Part shown: piece by piece, positions 24,473-33,274 of the stretch | Layout of the letters: each line of letters begins with the position of its first letter | How positions within the stretch are numbered: position 1 is the first letter of the stretch | DNA from: Streptomyces sp. NBC_00306 | GTDB lineage: Bacteria; Actinomycetota; Actinomycetes; Streptomycetales; Streptomycetaceae | Length of the DNA: 64,000 bases | Assembly: GCF_036169555.1 (NCBI RefSeq) | Contig: NZ_CP108032.1 | Location: forward strand, 7,626,001-7,690,000 | Reading direction: 5' to 3' | The notes under the pieces: generated by a model | Told to the model about the DNA's origin: nothing | What the model saw: only the letters and a program-made list of their open reading frames with translations | Database searches by the model: none | Program-made: the position numbers and the translations under genes

Positions 24473-26016
24473 GCCACCCCGACGAGTTGCTGCGCATCGA
24501 AGGACTGCGCAAGACGTTCCCCGGCGTCGTCGCCCTCGACGCCGTCGACTTCGACCTGCGCCGCGGTGAGGTGCACGTCCTGCTCGGCGAGAACGGAGCC
24601 GGCAAGAGCACCCTCATCAAGATGCTCTCCGGCGCCTACCGCCCCGACAGCGGACGCATCCTCGCCGACGGGCGCGAGGTCCGTATCCACAGCACCCAGG
24701 ACGCCGAACGGCTCGGGATCGCGACCATCTACCAGGAGTTCAACCTGGTCCCCGATCTCACGGTCGCCGAGAACATCTTCCTCGGCCGTCAGCCGCGGCG
24801 GTTCGGGATGATCGACCGCCGCCGCATGGAGACGGACGCGGCCGCGCTGCTGGACCGCGTCGGACTGCGGGTCTCCCCGGGCGCCCTCGTCCGCGAACTG
24901 GGCATCGCTCGGCTCCAGATGGTCGAGATCGCCAAGGCACTGAGTCTCGACGCCCGCGTCCTGATCATGGACGAGCCGACCGCCGTGCTCACCTCCGAGG
25001 AGGTGGACCAGCTCTTCCGTATCGTGCGGCAACTGCGCGAGGACGGCGTGGGTATCGTCTTCATCACCCACCACCTCGAGGAGATCGCGGCACTCGGCGA
25101 CCGGGTGACCGTCCTGCGGGACGGCCGCAGCATCGACGAGGTCCCCGCGTCGACCCCCGAGGCCGAACTCGTACGGCTGATGGTGGGCCGGAGCATCGAC
25201 CAGCAGTATCCCCGGCAACGCCCCGAGGTGGGCGAGCCGTTGCTGTCGGTGCGCGGACTCACCCGGGGCGGCGTCTTCCACGACGTCAGCTTCGAGGTGC
25301 GCGCCGGTGAGGTCGTCGGCCTCGCCGGGCTCGTCGGCGCGGGCCGCACCGAGATCGCCCGGGCCGTCTTCGGCGCCGACCCCTACGACACGGGCACGGT
25401 CGACGTGCGCGGCACACAGCTCCGCGGGCACGACGTGAACGCCGCCATGCGGGCCGGCATCGGCCTCGTCCCCGAGGACCGCAAGGGCCAGGGGCTGGTG
25501 CTCGACGCCACGGTGCAGGAGAACCTGGGCCTGGTCACCCTGCGCTCGGCCACCCGCGCCGGACTCGTCGATCTGAAGGCGCAGCGCGTCGCGGCCGCCC
25601 GGATCGCCGAGCAACTGGGCGTGCGGATGGCGGGCCTCGGCCAGCACGTCCGCACCCTGTCCGGCGGCAACCAGCAGAAGGTCGTCATCGGCAAATGGCT
25701 CCTCGCCGACACCAGAGTGCTGATCCTCGACGAACCGACGCGCGGAGTCGACGTCGGCGCGAAGGTCGAGATCTACCAGCTCATCAACGAGCTGACCGCT
25801 TCCGGTCACGCCGTCCTGATGATCTCCAGCGACCTCCCCGAGGTCCTCGGCATGAGCGACCGGGTGCTCGTCATGGCGCAGGGCCGCATCGCCGGTGAAC
25901 TCACCGCACACGAAGCCACCCAGGACGCGGTGATGGCGCTCGCCGTCAGCGCACCACCCACGACAACCCCCGCACAGAACGACGCAGTGAACGAGGAGGG
26001 CCCCCGTGGCCAGTGA
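24469..26016 (+). CDS. rbsA: Ribose ABC importer ATPase, two nucleotide-binding domains
   Basis: The 515-residue protein carries tandem ABC domains. The first has Walker A GENGAGKST (about 42-50) and Walker B VLIMDEPTAVLTSEE. The second has a degenerate Walker A, LVGAGRTEI, as usual in RbsA/MglA, with LSGGNQQKVVIGKWL and VLILDEPTRGVDVGAK. It drives sugar import with the membrane protein encoded next. It starts at a GTG overlapping the rbsR stop, with GAGGAG upstream, and overlaps the next gene by 11 nt. The length matches the family. Confidence 0.9.
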   Translation: MSHPDELLRIEGLRKTFPGVVALDAVDFDLRRGEVHVLLGENGAGKSTLIKMLSGAYRPDSGRILADGREVRIHSTQDAERLGIATIYQEFNLVPDLTVAENIFLGRQPRRFGMIDRRRMETDAAALLDRVGLRVSPGALVRELGIARLQMVEIAKALSLDARVLIMDEPTAVLTSEEVDQLFRIVRQLREDGVGIVFITHHLEEIAALGDRVTVLRDGRSIDEVPASTPEAELVRLMVGRSIDQQYPRQRPEVGEPLLSVRGLTRGGVFHDVSFEVRAGEVVGLAGLVGAGRTEIARAVFGADPYDTGTVDVRGTQLRGHDVNAAMRAGIGLVPEDRKGQGLVLDATVQENLGLVTLRSATRAGLVDLKAQRVAAARIAEQLGVRMAGLGQHVRTLSGGNQQKVVIGKWLLADTRVLILDEPTRGVDVGAKVEIYQLINELTASGHAVLMISSDLPEVLGMSDRVLVMAQGRIAGELTAHEATQDAVMALAVSAPPTTTPAQNDAVNEEGPRGQ

Positions 26017-27967
26017 CACGCTCAAGAACGACACGGGCAAGAGCGGCGCCTCCGCCTCGACCCTGCGCCGGATCCTGCTCGACAACGGCGCCCTGACCGC
26101 CCTCGTGGTCCTGGTGGTGGCGATGTCGCTGCTCTCCGGCGACTTCCTGACCACCCAGAACCTCCTCAACGTCGGCGTCCAGGCGGCCGTCACCGCGATC
26201 CTCGCGTTCGGCGTTACTTTCGTCATCGTCTCGGCGGGCATCGACCTGTCGGTCGGATCGGTGGCGGCGCTCAGCGCCACGGTCCTCGCCTGGATCGCGA
26301 CGTCCGAGGGACTACCGGTCTGGCTCGCGGTCCTCCTCGCGATCGGCACAGGCCTGGCCTGCGGCCTCGTCAACGGTGCCCTCATCTCCTACGGCAAACT
26401 GCCGCCCTTCATCGCCACGTTGGCCATGCTGTCGATCGGCCGCGGACTGTCCCTGGTCATCTCCCAGGGCAGCCCGATCGCTTTTCCCGACTCCATCTCC
26501 GTGCTGGGCGACACGCTCGGCGGCTGGCTGCCCGTCCCGGTCCTCGTGATGATCGGCATGGGCCTGATCACCGCACTGATCCTCGGCCGCACCTACATCG
26601 GCCGCTCGATGTACGCCATCGGCGGCAACGAGGAGGCGGCCCGCCTCTCGGGCCTGCGCGTCAAGCGACAGAAGCTCGTCATCTACGCCCTGTCCGGTCT
26701 CTTCGCGGCCGTCGCCGGAATCGTCCTCGCCTCCCGGCTCGTCTCCGCACAGCCCCAGGCCGCGCAGGGCTACGAACTCGACGCGATCGCCGCGGTCGTC
26801 ATCGGCGGCGCCAGCCTGGCCGGCGGAGTGGGCAAGGCGTCGGGCACGCTCATCGGCGCGCTCATCCTCGCCGTGCTGCGCAACGGTCTCAACCTCCTCT
26901 CCGTCTCCGCCTTCTGGCAGCAGGTCGTCATCGGTGTCGTCATCGCCCTGGCCGTCCTGCTCGACACCCTGCGCCGGCGCACCGGAACCACGGCGGCGGC
27001 CGCGGGCGCTCCCGGCACCGGCGGTCCGGGAAGCGGGAAACGCGGTGCGCTGAAGCTCGGCGTGGCCGCCGTGTGTGTCGCGGCCGTCGTCGGTGGTGTG
27101 TCCCTGCTCAACCCCGGCGGCTCCGGGACCACCACGAAGATCGGGATGTCGCTCTCCACTCTCAACAATCCGTTCTTCGTGCAGATGAAGGACGGCGCGC
27201 AGGCGGAGGCCAAGGCCGCGGGTGTCGACATCACGGTCACCGACGCCCAGAACGACGCTTCGCAACAGGCCAACCAGCTCCAGAACTTCACCAGTTCCGG
27301 CGTGAAGTCCGTCATCGTGAACCCCGTCGACTCGGACGCGGTCGGCCCGGCGGTCCGGACCGCCAACAAGGCGGGCATCCCGGTGATCGCCGCCGACCGC
27401 GGTGTCAACAAGGCCGAGACCGCGACCCTCGTGGCGTCCGACAACATCGCGGGTGGCAAGCTCGCGGCGAAGACGCTCGCCGACAAGCTCGGCGGCAAGG
27501 GCACGATCGTCGTTCTCCAGGGCACGGCCGGCACCTCCGCGAGCCGGGAACGCGGCGCGGGCTTCGCCGAGGGCCTCAAGGCCTACCCGGGCATCAAGGT
27601 CGTCGCGAAGCAGCCTGCGGACTTCGACCGCACCAAGGGGTTGGACGTCATGACCAACCTCCTCCAGGCCAACCCCGGCATCAACGGTGTCTTCGCCGAG
27701 AACGACGAGATGGCGCTCGGCGCGGTCAAGGCGCTCGGAGCCAAGGCGGGCACGTCCGTGTCCGTGGTGGGCTTCGACGGAACTCCCGACGGCCTCAAGG
27801 CGGTTCAGGCGGGCACGCTGTACGCCTCGGTCGCCCAGCAGCCCAGGGAGCTCGGGAAGATCGCCGTCCAGAACGCGGTGAAGGCCGCACAGGGCAAGGA
27901 AGTGAGCAGCACGGTGAAGGTGCCCGTGAAGGTCGTCACCAAGGCGAACGTCGACGACTTCTCCTGA
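26006..27967 (+). CDS. rbsCB: Fused ribose permease and binding protein (RbsC-RbsB)
   Basis: The 653-residue product joins two proteins that are usually separate. Residues about 1-322 are an RbsC permease, with SAGIDLSVGSVAALSATVLAW and GGNEEAARLSGLRV motifs. A Gly/Ala/Thr/Pro linker (323-347) leads to an extra hydrophobic helix (about 348-367), then a full RbsB-type binding domain (about 373-653: GMSLSTLNNPFFVQMKDGAQ, NPVDSDAVGPAV, ENDEMALGAVKALG). No internal stop or lipobox separates the parts. The binding domain is thus tethered outside the membrane by the helix. The GTG start follows GAGGAGG. Confidence 0.9.
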   Translation: MASDTLKNDTGKSGASASTLRRILLDNGALTALVVLVVAMSLLSGDFLTTQNLLNVGVQAAVTAILAFGVTFVIVSAGIDLSVGSVAALSATVLAWIATSEGLPVWLAVLLAIGTGLACGLVNGALISYGKLPPFIATLAMLSIGRGLSLVISQGSPIAFPDSISVLGDTLGGWLPVPVLVMIGMGLITALILGRTYIGRSMYAIGGNEEAARLSGLRVKRQKLVIYALSGLFAAVAGIVLASRLVSAQPQAAQGYELDAIAAVVIGGASLAGGVGKASGTLIGALILAVLRNGLNLLSVSAFWQQVVIGVVIALAVLLDTLRRRTGTTAAAAGAPGTGGPGSGKRGALKLGVAAVCVAAVVGGVSLLNPGGSGTTTKIGMSLSTLNNPFFVQMKDGAQAEAKAAGVDITVTDAQNDASQQANQLQNFTSSGVKSVIVNPVDSDAVGPAVRTANKAGIPVIAADRGVNKAETATLVASDNIAGGKLAAKTLADKLGGKGTIVVLQGTAGTSASRERGAGFAEGLKAYPGIKVVAKQPADFDRTKGLDVMTNLLQANPGINGVFAENDEMALGAVKALGAKAGTSVSVVGFDGTPDGLKAVQAGTLYASVAQQPRELGKIAVQNAVKAAQGKEVSSTVKVPVKVVTKANVDDFS

Positions 27968-28073
27968 GCCGCGATCGGAGGGCCGCGGGTTCGCCGTGGT
28001 CCTCCGATCCGCCGGATCCATCCGGTCCGGCAGCACACGTCCCACCCGAGAGAACGAGAAAGCAGGACCATCG

Positions 28074-28988
28074 ATGCACGACCACGGCCCCCACGACCTG
28101 CTGGTCATCGGGTCGGCCAACGCCGACCTGGTGATCGGGGTCGAACGCCGCCCGGCGCCGGGGGAGACGGTGCTCGGCTCCGACCTGTCCGTCCACCCGG
28201 GCGGAAAGGGCGCCAACCAGGCTGTCGCCGCCGCGCGGCTCGGGGCGCGCGCCGCCCTGGTCGCGCGGGTGGGCGACGACGACCACGGCCGCCTGCTGCT
28301 CCGGTCGCAGAAGGCGGCGGGTGTCGACACCGCGGGCGTCCTCGTCGGCGGCGCGCCGACCGGCGTCGCGCTGATCACCGTGGACCCGTCGGGGGACAAC
28401 AGCATCGTGGTGTCGCCCGGCGCGAACGCCCGGCTGACACCGGCGGATGTCAGGGCGGCCGAGGACCTCCTCGCCGCAGCACGCGTGATCTCGGTCCAGC
28501 TGGAGATCCCGCTGGACACGGTCGCCGAAGTGGTGGCCGTACTGCCGCCGACGGCCCGTCTCGTCCTGAACCCCTCCCCGCCCGCACCGCTTCCGCCCGA
28601 CGTGCTCGCGGCGTGCGACCCCCTGGTCCTCAACGAGCACGAGGCGCGCTTCATCCTGGGCCCCTCCGCGGGAGCCACACCCGAGGAGTGGGCCGCGGGA
28701 CTCCTGGCCATCGGCCCGCGCTCGGTCGTCATCACGCTCGGCGCACAGGGGGCGTTCGTCGCCGACACCCGGACGGGCGCTGCCGTGCACGTGCCGAGCC
28801 CGCGGGTGGAGGCGGTCGACACCACCGGCGCCGGGGACGCGTTCACGGCCGCCCTGGCGTGGCGGATCGGCCTCGGTGAGCCACTCGCCACCGCGGCCTC
28901 CTTCGCCGTGCGGGTGGGCGCCGCAGCCGTCACCGGGCAGGGCGCACAGGAATCGTTTCCCACGGCCGAGGAGGTCGCTGCCCTGTGA
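28074..28988 (+). CDS. rbsK: Ribokinase
   Basis: The 304-residue PfkB-family kinase keeps the N-terminal signature GGKGANQAVAAARLG (about 43-57, sugar binding) and the C-terminal DTTGAGDAFTAALAW (about 250-264), where the Asp of GAGD is the catalytic base and the GAG forms the anion hole. LNPSPPAPLPPDVL and VLNEHEARFI are typical of RbsK. It phosphorylates ribose to ribose 5-phosphate. The ATG at 28074 has a modest AGCAGGA site about 7 nt upstream. It is 106 bp after rbsCB and overlaps rbsD by 4 nt. Confidence 0.9.
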   Translation: MHDHGPHDLLVIGSANADLVIGVERRPAPGETVLGSDLSVHPGGKGANQAVAAARLGARAALVARVGDDDHGRLLLRSQKAAGVDTAGVLVGGAPTGVALITVDPSGDNSIVVSPGANARLTPADVRAAEDLLAAARVISVQLEIPLDTVAEVVAVLPPTARLVLNPSPPAPLPPDVLAACDPLVLNEHEARFILGPSAGATPEEWAAGLLAIGPRSVVITLGAQGAFVADTRTGAAVHVPSPRVEAVDTTGAGDAFTAALAWRIGLGEPLATAASFAVRVGAAAVTGQGAQESFPTAEEVAAL

Positions 28989-29374
28989 AGAAGACAGGCA
29001 TTCTGAACCGCCACCTGGCGGGCGCGCTGGCGGAACTGGGGCACGGCGATCTGGTGCTGGTCTGTGACGCCGGTATGCCCGTCCCCGACGGCCCGCGCGT
29101 GGTGGATCTCGCGTTCCGGGCAGGAATCCCGTCGTTCGCGGATGTGCTGGACGGCCTGCTGGACGAGCTGGTGATCGAGGGAGCTACGGCGGCCCGAGAG
29201 GTCACCGAGGCCAACCCCGAGGCCGCCCGTCTCCTCGCGCAACGGCTGCCGGCTCTGGACTTCATCACCCACGACGAGCTGAAGGCGCGCTCGGCGACGG
29301 CCCGTCTGGTGGTACGCACGGGAGAGGCGCGGCCCTACGCGAACGTGCTGCTGAGGTGCGGCGTCTTCTTCTGA
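28985..29374 (+). CDS. rbsD: D-ribose pyranase
   Basis: The 129-residue protein is full-length RbsD: MKKTGILNRHLAGALAELGHGD with the catalytic His20, CDAGMPVP, then FITHDELK and the closing RTGEARPYANVLLRCGVFF. RbsD speeds conversion of beta-pyranose ribose to the furanose form that ribokinase uses. The GTG start overlaps the rbsK stop, so the two enzymes are coupled. It ends the operon and is followed by a GC-rich hairpin. Confidence 0.95.
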   Translation: MKKTGILNRHLAGALAELGHGDLVLVCDAGMPVPDGPRVVDLAFRAGIPSFADVLDGLLDELVIEGATAAREVTEANPEAARLLAQRLPALDFITHDELKARSATARLVVRTGEARPYANVLLRCGVFF

Positions 29375-29379
29375 GCGGA

Positions 29380-29402
29380 GGCCGGCCGCGCATCCGCCGG
29401 CC
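29380..29402 (+). terminator. Candidate terminator of the ribose operon
   Basis: GGCCGGC (29380-29386) pairs with GCCGGCC (29396-29402) over a 9-nt loop, 5 bp after the rbsD stop. The stem is short but all G-C. Confidence 0.45.
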
Positions 29403-29467
29403 GCCCCGGCCGGGAAGTAGTGGCGAGACCCGCACCGTGCGGGTCCGCCACGAAGGGACGCCGGATC

Positions 29468-30298
29468 ATGAATTCCCGTACCCCCGCAGCAGTCGTCGCC
29501 TCCCTCGGCGTATGTGCACTGGCACTCGGTGCCGCCGCTCCTGCCGGCGCCGCTGACCGGAGCGCGGACCAGGCCATGGTCTCCGTCTTCCACGCCGTCC
29601 CGGGCCTGACGGTGGACGTCTACGCGAACGGTGACGAACTCCTGGGCGACTTCGAGCCCGGCACACTCACCGAGCCGCAGGCCCTCGCCGCCGGCTCCTA
29701 CGATCTGAAGGTCTTCAAGGCGGGCGAGGGCCCCGACGGCACGCCCGCGATCCAGAAGACGATCGACGTGCCGGCCGGCGCCAATGCGACGGTCGTCGCC
29801 CATCTGTCGGCCGACGGCACACCTGAGCTCGACGCCTTCGTCAACAACGTCTCCAAGGTGCCGCCCGAAAAGGCACGGCTGACGGTACGTCATGTCGCGG
29901 CGGCACCCGCCGTGGACGTACGAGCCGGCGGAACACCGCTGTTCACCGGGCTGGTCAACCCTCGTGAGGCCACCGCCGAGGTGGACCCGGGCACGGTCTC
30001 CACCGACGTCGTGCTCGCCGGCACCGACACGGTCGCCATCGGACCCGCGGACCTGAAGCTGGCCGAGGGAACCGGCAACGTCGTCTACGCCTGGGGCAGC
30101 GCCGCCGACAAGAACCTCGCCCTCAAGGTGCAGTCGTTGGACGGCATGCAGTCCACCCCGGGTGCTTCGGCCGGGAGCACGAGTGCCATGGGCGTGACCA
30201 ACTCCTCGGACTCCTGGCTCGTGTGGAGCGCGGCCGCGGGGATCACCACTCTGGCGGGCGCGCTCGTCCTGAGCCGTCGGGCCCGCGAGCGTGCCTGA
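29468..30298 (+). CDS. Secreted DUF4397-domain protein with a C-terminal anchor helix
   Basis: The 276-residue protein has a signal peptide (residues 1-28, ending PAGAA) and a DUF4397 repeat region: VSVFHAVPGLTVDVYANGDELL, then a second unit RLTVRHVAAAPAVDVRAGG. A Ser/Thr-rich spacer follows, then a membrane helix with an Arg-rich end (SAAAGITTLAGALVLSRRARERA). There is no LPxTG motif, so anchoring is by the helix. DUF4397 is an extracellular immunoglobulin-like domain of unknown role. AAGGGA is upstream of the ATG. It is often seen near class F sortase and sigma/anti-sigma genes; here only an anti-sigma-like gene follows. Confidence 0.8.
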   Translation: MNSRTPAAVVASLGVCALALGAAAPAGAADRSADQAMVSVFHAVPGLTVDVYANGDELLGDFEPGTLTEPQALAAGSYDLKVFKAGEGPDGTPAIQKTIDVPAGANATVVAHLSADGTPELDAFVNNVSKVPPEKARLTVRHVAAAPAVDVRAGGTPLFTGLVNPREATAEVDPGTVSTDVVLAGTDTVAIGPADLKLAEGTGNVVYAWGSAADKNLALKVQSLDGMQSTPGASAGSTSAMGVTNSSDSWLVWSAAAGITTLAGALVLSRRARERA

Positions 30299-30384
30299 TT
30301 CCCGGCAGTCGGCCCTGCCGGCCGGGCCTCCCCTCGTGCACGTCGTAGAGGGTCTTCGTTCTCATCGGCGCGGAGGAGAAGACG

Positions 30385-30933
30385 GTGGCGGAGCACCTCG
30401 ATCCGGCGGACCTCGCGGAGCTGTCCCTGGGAACGGCGGGTGAGGCGGATCTGGAGGAGGAGGCCCGGCGGCATCTGCGGGACTGTGCGCAGTGCAGGCA
30501 CGAACTGGCAGAGCTGCAACGCGTCGTGCGAGCCGCGCGTTCGGCAGGCCCGGCGGACCTGCTGCGGGCGCCTCCCGGCAGGGTGTGGGAGGCGATCGTG
30601 AGGGACATGCGGGCGCCGTACGAGGTGGACACCCGACCGTCCACCGGGGCTGCCGGGCCTGTCGAGGAGGGATCGCTCCGGCGGGCCTGGCGCCGCCACG
30701 GACCGACCCTTCTCCTCGCCACCGGGTGCTTCCTCGCAGGAGCGGCCGTGGGCGGTGCCGTGTTGTGGTGGAACAGGCACCGGTGGAACGGGCACGCAAC
30801 GGCGCTCCCGCGCACGCGCTCGGGCGCAGCAGCGCGGCCCGCGGGCCGTTGCCGCGCCGACGCAGACACTCTTCGGCCGTCTTCGGTCAGTGCTCGATGG
30901 TTCGCCGGGCCGGGGGAAGAAGACGGGACATGA
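30385..30933 (+). CDS. Orphan zinc-finger anti-sigma-like membrane protein
   Basis: The 182-residue protein has an N-terminal zf-HC2 domain, with HLRDCAQC (H-x3-C-x2-C, residues about 31-38), then a cytoplasmic linker and one membrane helix (GPTLLLATGCFLAGAAVGGAVLWW, about 110-133) with a basic outer tail. This is the layout of ECF anti-sigma factors. The expected sigma gene just upstream is absent: the neighbour is the DUF4397 gene. GGAGGAGA lies 8 nt before the GTG start. Its stop overlaps the tspO-like start by 4 nt. Confidence 0.75.
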   Translation: MAEHLDPADLAELSLGTAGEADLEEEARRHLRDCAQCRHELAELQRVVRAARSAGPADLLRAPPGRVWEAIVRDMRAPYEVDTRPSTGAAGPVEEGSLRRAWRRHGPTLLLATGCFLAGAAVGGAVLWWNRHRWNGHATALPRTRSGAAARPAGRCRADADTLRPSSVSARWFAGPGEEDGT

Positions 30934-31457
30934 GGCTGATCAGTGAGCGCACCGACCCCGGTACACGCGTCCGGTGGAAGTACTACGTGGCCGCGGGGAC
31001 CGCGGTCGCGGCGACGGCCGTCGCGGGATCGGCAGCCGTCGACCCGACGGCATCCTGGTACCGGGCCCTGTCCAAGCCGCGGTGGCAGCCGCCCCCGTGG
31101 GTGTTCGGCGCCGTTTGGACACCGCTGTACGCGAGCATCGCCTGGGCGGGCGGCCGTGCCCTCGACCGGGCCTCACCCCCGGACCGGAAGCCCCTGGCGA
31201 TCGGCCTGGCCGTGAATCTCACCCTCAACGCGGCCTGGAACTGGCTGTTCTTCCGGGCGCGGAGCCCGCGCGCCGGCCTCCTCGGCACCCTGGCGCTGGA
31301 CCTGAGCAACACCCATCTGCTCGTCCGCACCGCGCTCAGCAGCCGCTCGGCGGGCGCCGCGCTCGTGCCGTACGCCGCTTGGTGCGCGTTCGCCACCGTC
31401 CTCAGCGCCGACCTGGCACGCCGCAACCCCAGGGGGTCCGGGCTGCGGCCGGCATGA
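30930..31457 (+). CDS. TspO/MBR-family membrane protein
   Basis: The 175-residue protein has five membrane helices and TspO hallmarks: WYRALSKPRWQPPPWVFGAVWTPLYASIAWAGG (about 43-75) and AAWNWLFFRARSP (about 103-115). TspO proteins bind porphyrins and related tetrapyrroles and are tied to oxidative stress. It starts in the ATGA overlap with the anti-sigma-like gene, so both are translated from one message. The length is slightly above the family average because of a basic N-terminal head. Confidence 0.9.
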   Translation: MRLISERTDPGTRVRWKYYVAAGTAVAATAVAGSAAVDPTASWYRALSKPRWQPPPWVFGAVWTPLYASIAWAGGRALDRASPPDRKPLAIGLAVNLTLNAAWNWLFFRARSPRAGLLGTLALDLSNTHLLVRTALSSRSAGAALVPYAAWCAFATVLSADLARRNPRGSGLRPA

Positions 31458-31567
31458 CCGGGCCTGAGCGCCGGGCACGGGCTCAGTGACCGGTGCGGAC
31501 GGCGCGTGGTTTACCGCGGCGAGATGAGGCAACCCGGCTGGTGCGGGACTCACCATCGGAGGACGCA

Positions 31568-31723
31568 ATGATCATTCTCGGTCTCATCCTGCTCATCATC
31601 GGTGCCATCGCGGGCATAGGCATCCTGTGGACCATCGGGCTCATTCTGATCGCAGTCGGAGCCGCACTGTGGATTCTGGGAAAGGTGGGCCACGCCGTCG
31701 GCGGTCGCCAGCACTACTGGTGA
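31568..31723 (+). CDS. DUF6131-type tiny membrane protein
   Basis: The 51-residue protein is two short hydrophobic helices (IILGLILLIIGAIAGIGILW and IGLILIAVGAALWILG) with the ending VGGRQHYW. The pattern matches DUF6131 proteins, small actinobacterial membrane peptides of unknown role. GGAGGA stands 6 nt before the ATG at 31568, a strong site that fixes this start. It is a single-gene transcript ending at the hairpin at 31778. Confidence 0.85.
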   Translation: MIILGLILLIIGAIAGIGILWTIGLILIAVGAALWILGKVGHAVGGRQHYW

Positions 31724-31777
31724 CCGGCGACTGACCGCCGGCCCGCCGGCCGGCACAACGGTGCGCCCGCACGACGG

Positions 31778-31823
31778 GACAGGGCAGGTACCCCCTCGGG
31801 TTCTCGGGGGTACCTGCCCTGTC
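31778..31823 (+). terminator. Perfect 17-bp hairpin terminator
   Basis: GACAGGGCAGGTACCCC (31778-31794) pairs exactly with 31807-31823 over a 12-nt loop, 55 bp after the DUF6131 stop. Confidence 0.85.
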
Positions 31824-32040
31824 GCTGTCCGTGATCGGCCGAGGCTCGGGAGTGACCCGCACGAGGCACCTGATGGCCCCGGTGCGCCCGTACGCGCCGC
31901 GTGACGGGTACGAGCAGTGGGTGAGCGCCACCGGTGGGCGGCTCTCCGCATCCCGAGACGATGGCCCGCTCCGTACCGCTGCCGCGGGGGCGGAGGTGCC
32001 GTGCCCGCGTCCCGGTGGCACCCCGGATAGCGTGGTGATC

Positions 32041-32439
32041 ATGAGTGGTGAGCGGGACCTTCGGAAACTGCTGAGCGGTATGCGCCCCGAGCTGAACCCC
32101 GGGCGTTATGTGTTCACCTCGGTCGTCGGCGGTGTCCCCCGGGGCGTCACCCCCGTGGTCACGGTCACGGAGCCGGAGGGGCTGACGTTGGTGCTTCCCG
32201 TGGAGGAGGCCGACGCGGCGGGCCTGGCCTACGACTACATCGCGGGCTGGATCACCCTGCGTGTCCACTCCGCCCTGGATGCCGTGGGACTGACCGCCGC
32301 GGTCGCCGGTGAACTCGCCGACGCGGGCCTGAGCTGCAACGTCGTCGCCGGATTCCATCACGACCACCTCTTCGTCGCCCACGCGCGCGCGGGCGAGGCG
32401 CTCGGTCTGCTGGAGAACCTTGTGCGGCGTTCCGGATGA
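32041..32439 (+). CDS. ACT-domain protein (DUF2241-like)
   Basis: The 132-residue protein looks like a pair of ACT-type modules: YVFTSVVGGVPRGVTPVVTVTEPEGLTLVLP with ITLRVHSALDAVGLTAAVAGELADAGLSCNVVAGFHHDHLFV. This matches the DUF2241/ACT_7 family, thought to bind amino acids. No enzyme domain is attached. The ATG at 32041 follows a GTGGTGATC stretch with no clear ribosome site. It stands alone downstream of a strong terminator. Confidence 0.75.
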   Translation: MSGERDLRKLLSGMRPELNPGRYVFTSVVGGVPRGVTPVVTVTEPEGLTLVLPVEEADAAGLAYDYIAGWITLRVHSALDAVGLTAAVAGELADAGLSCNVVAGFHHDHLFVAHARAGEALGLLENLVRRSG

Positions 32440-32578
32440 TCTGACCGCACTCGTACCTCCCTGTGGCTGTTGTCACATACGGGCTCAGGGGGTGGAACTG
32501 GTGCTTGGTGCAACTAATGTGGCTTCTCCGTCGTCTTCCGGGCGACAGCGCACCATGCACGAACGAGGAGTGTCAGCC

Positions 32579-33274
32579 GTGGGGGACATACGTCGCCGGG
32601 GAGTCGTCGTACTCGGGATCACCGCCCTGGTGGCCCCGCTCTCGGTGGTCGTGGGGAGCACGACCGCCCAGGCGGCTTCCTGTACGACACGGACCGGCAC
32701 CTATCAGAAGCAGGTCGAGCGGTTCCTCGGCCGCCCGGTGGACGGCAAGCAGTCGGTCAATGACTGCAAGGCGATCCAGGCGTTTCAGACCAAGCACGCG
32801 ATCAGCCCCGCCGCCGGCCTGGCCGGTCCCGTCACCTGGGGTGTCATGGATCTCATGAACCGGCAGAAGGCCGTCGGCCGGAACCCGAACAAGGCCGGCG
32901 CGTGCCCCGTGAACAGGGGCCGGATCGCCTGTGTCGATCTGACGCTCCAGCTCAGCTGGATCCAGGACGGAACGAAGCTCGTCCACGGACCGGTACCCGT
33001 GCGCACCGGCCGCGACGGGCACGAGACCCGCACCGGGCTGAAGAAGGTCTCCTGGCGCGACATCGACCATGTCTCCAGCCTGTACGACACGCCGATGCCC
33101 TACAGCCAGTTCTTCGACGGAGGCCAGGCCTTCCACTCGGTCGGCATCAGCGTCTGGGGGCAGCCGGGCTCGCACGGCTGCGTGAATATGACCAAGACCG
33201 ACGCCGCCGCGTACTGGAAGCTGCTCCGCACCAACGACGACGTCTTCGTCTACGGCCGCAAGCCGGGCACCTGA
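32579..33274 (+). CDS. Secreted L,D-transpeptidase with a peptidoglycan-binding domain
   Basis: The 231-residue protein has a signal peptide (ending AQA near residue 34), a peptidoglycan-binding-like region (VERFLGRPVDGKQSVNDCKAIQAFQTKHAI then GPVTWGVM) and a C-terminal YkuD catalytic domain. HSVGISVWGQPGSHGCVNM carries the conserved His, the SHGC catalytic Cys and the following Asn. Such enzymes form 3-3 crosslinks in the wall or attach proteins. The GTG at 32579 is preferred since GAGGAG is 8 nt upstream; an ATG at 32555 would extend the head. Confidence 0.85.
   Translation: MGDIRRRGVVVLGITALVAPLSVVVGSTTAQAASCTTRTGTYQKQVERFLGRPVDGKQSVNDCKAIQAFQTKHAISPAAGLAGPVTWGVMDLMNRQKAVGRNPNKAGACPVNRGRIACVDLTLQLSWIQDGTKLVHGPVPVRTGRDGHETRTGLKKVSWRDIDHVSSLYDTPMPYSQFFDGGQAFHSVGISVWGQPGSHGCVNMTKTDAAAYWKLLRTNDDVFVYGRKPGT

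Noticed and set aside
23650..26385. A 911-codon open frame on the minus strand over rbsR and rbsA
   Set aside because: Same artefact; the plus-strand genes have strong ribosome sites and complete domains.
26312..29893. A 1193-codon open frame on the minus strand across the ribose operon
   Set aside because: It is fully antisense to rbsCB, rbsK, rbsD and the DUF4397 gene, which are clear protein families. It has no recognisable motif.
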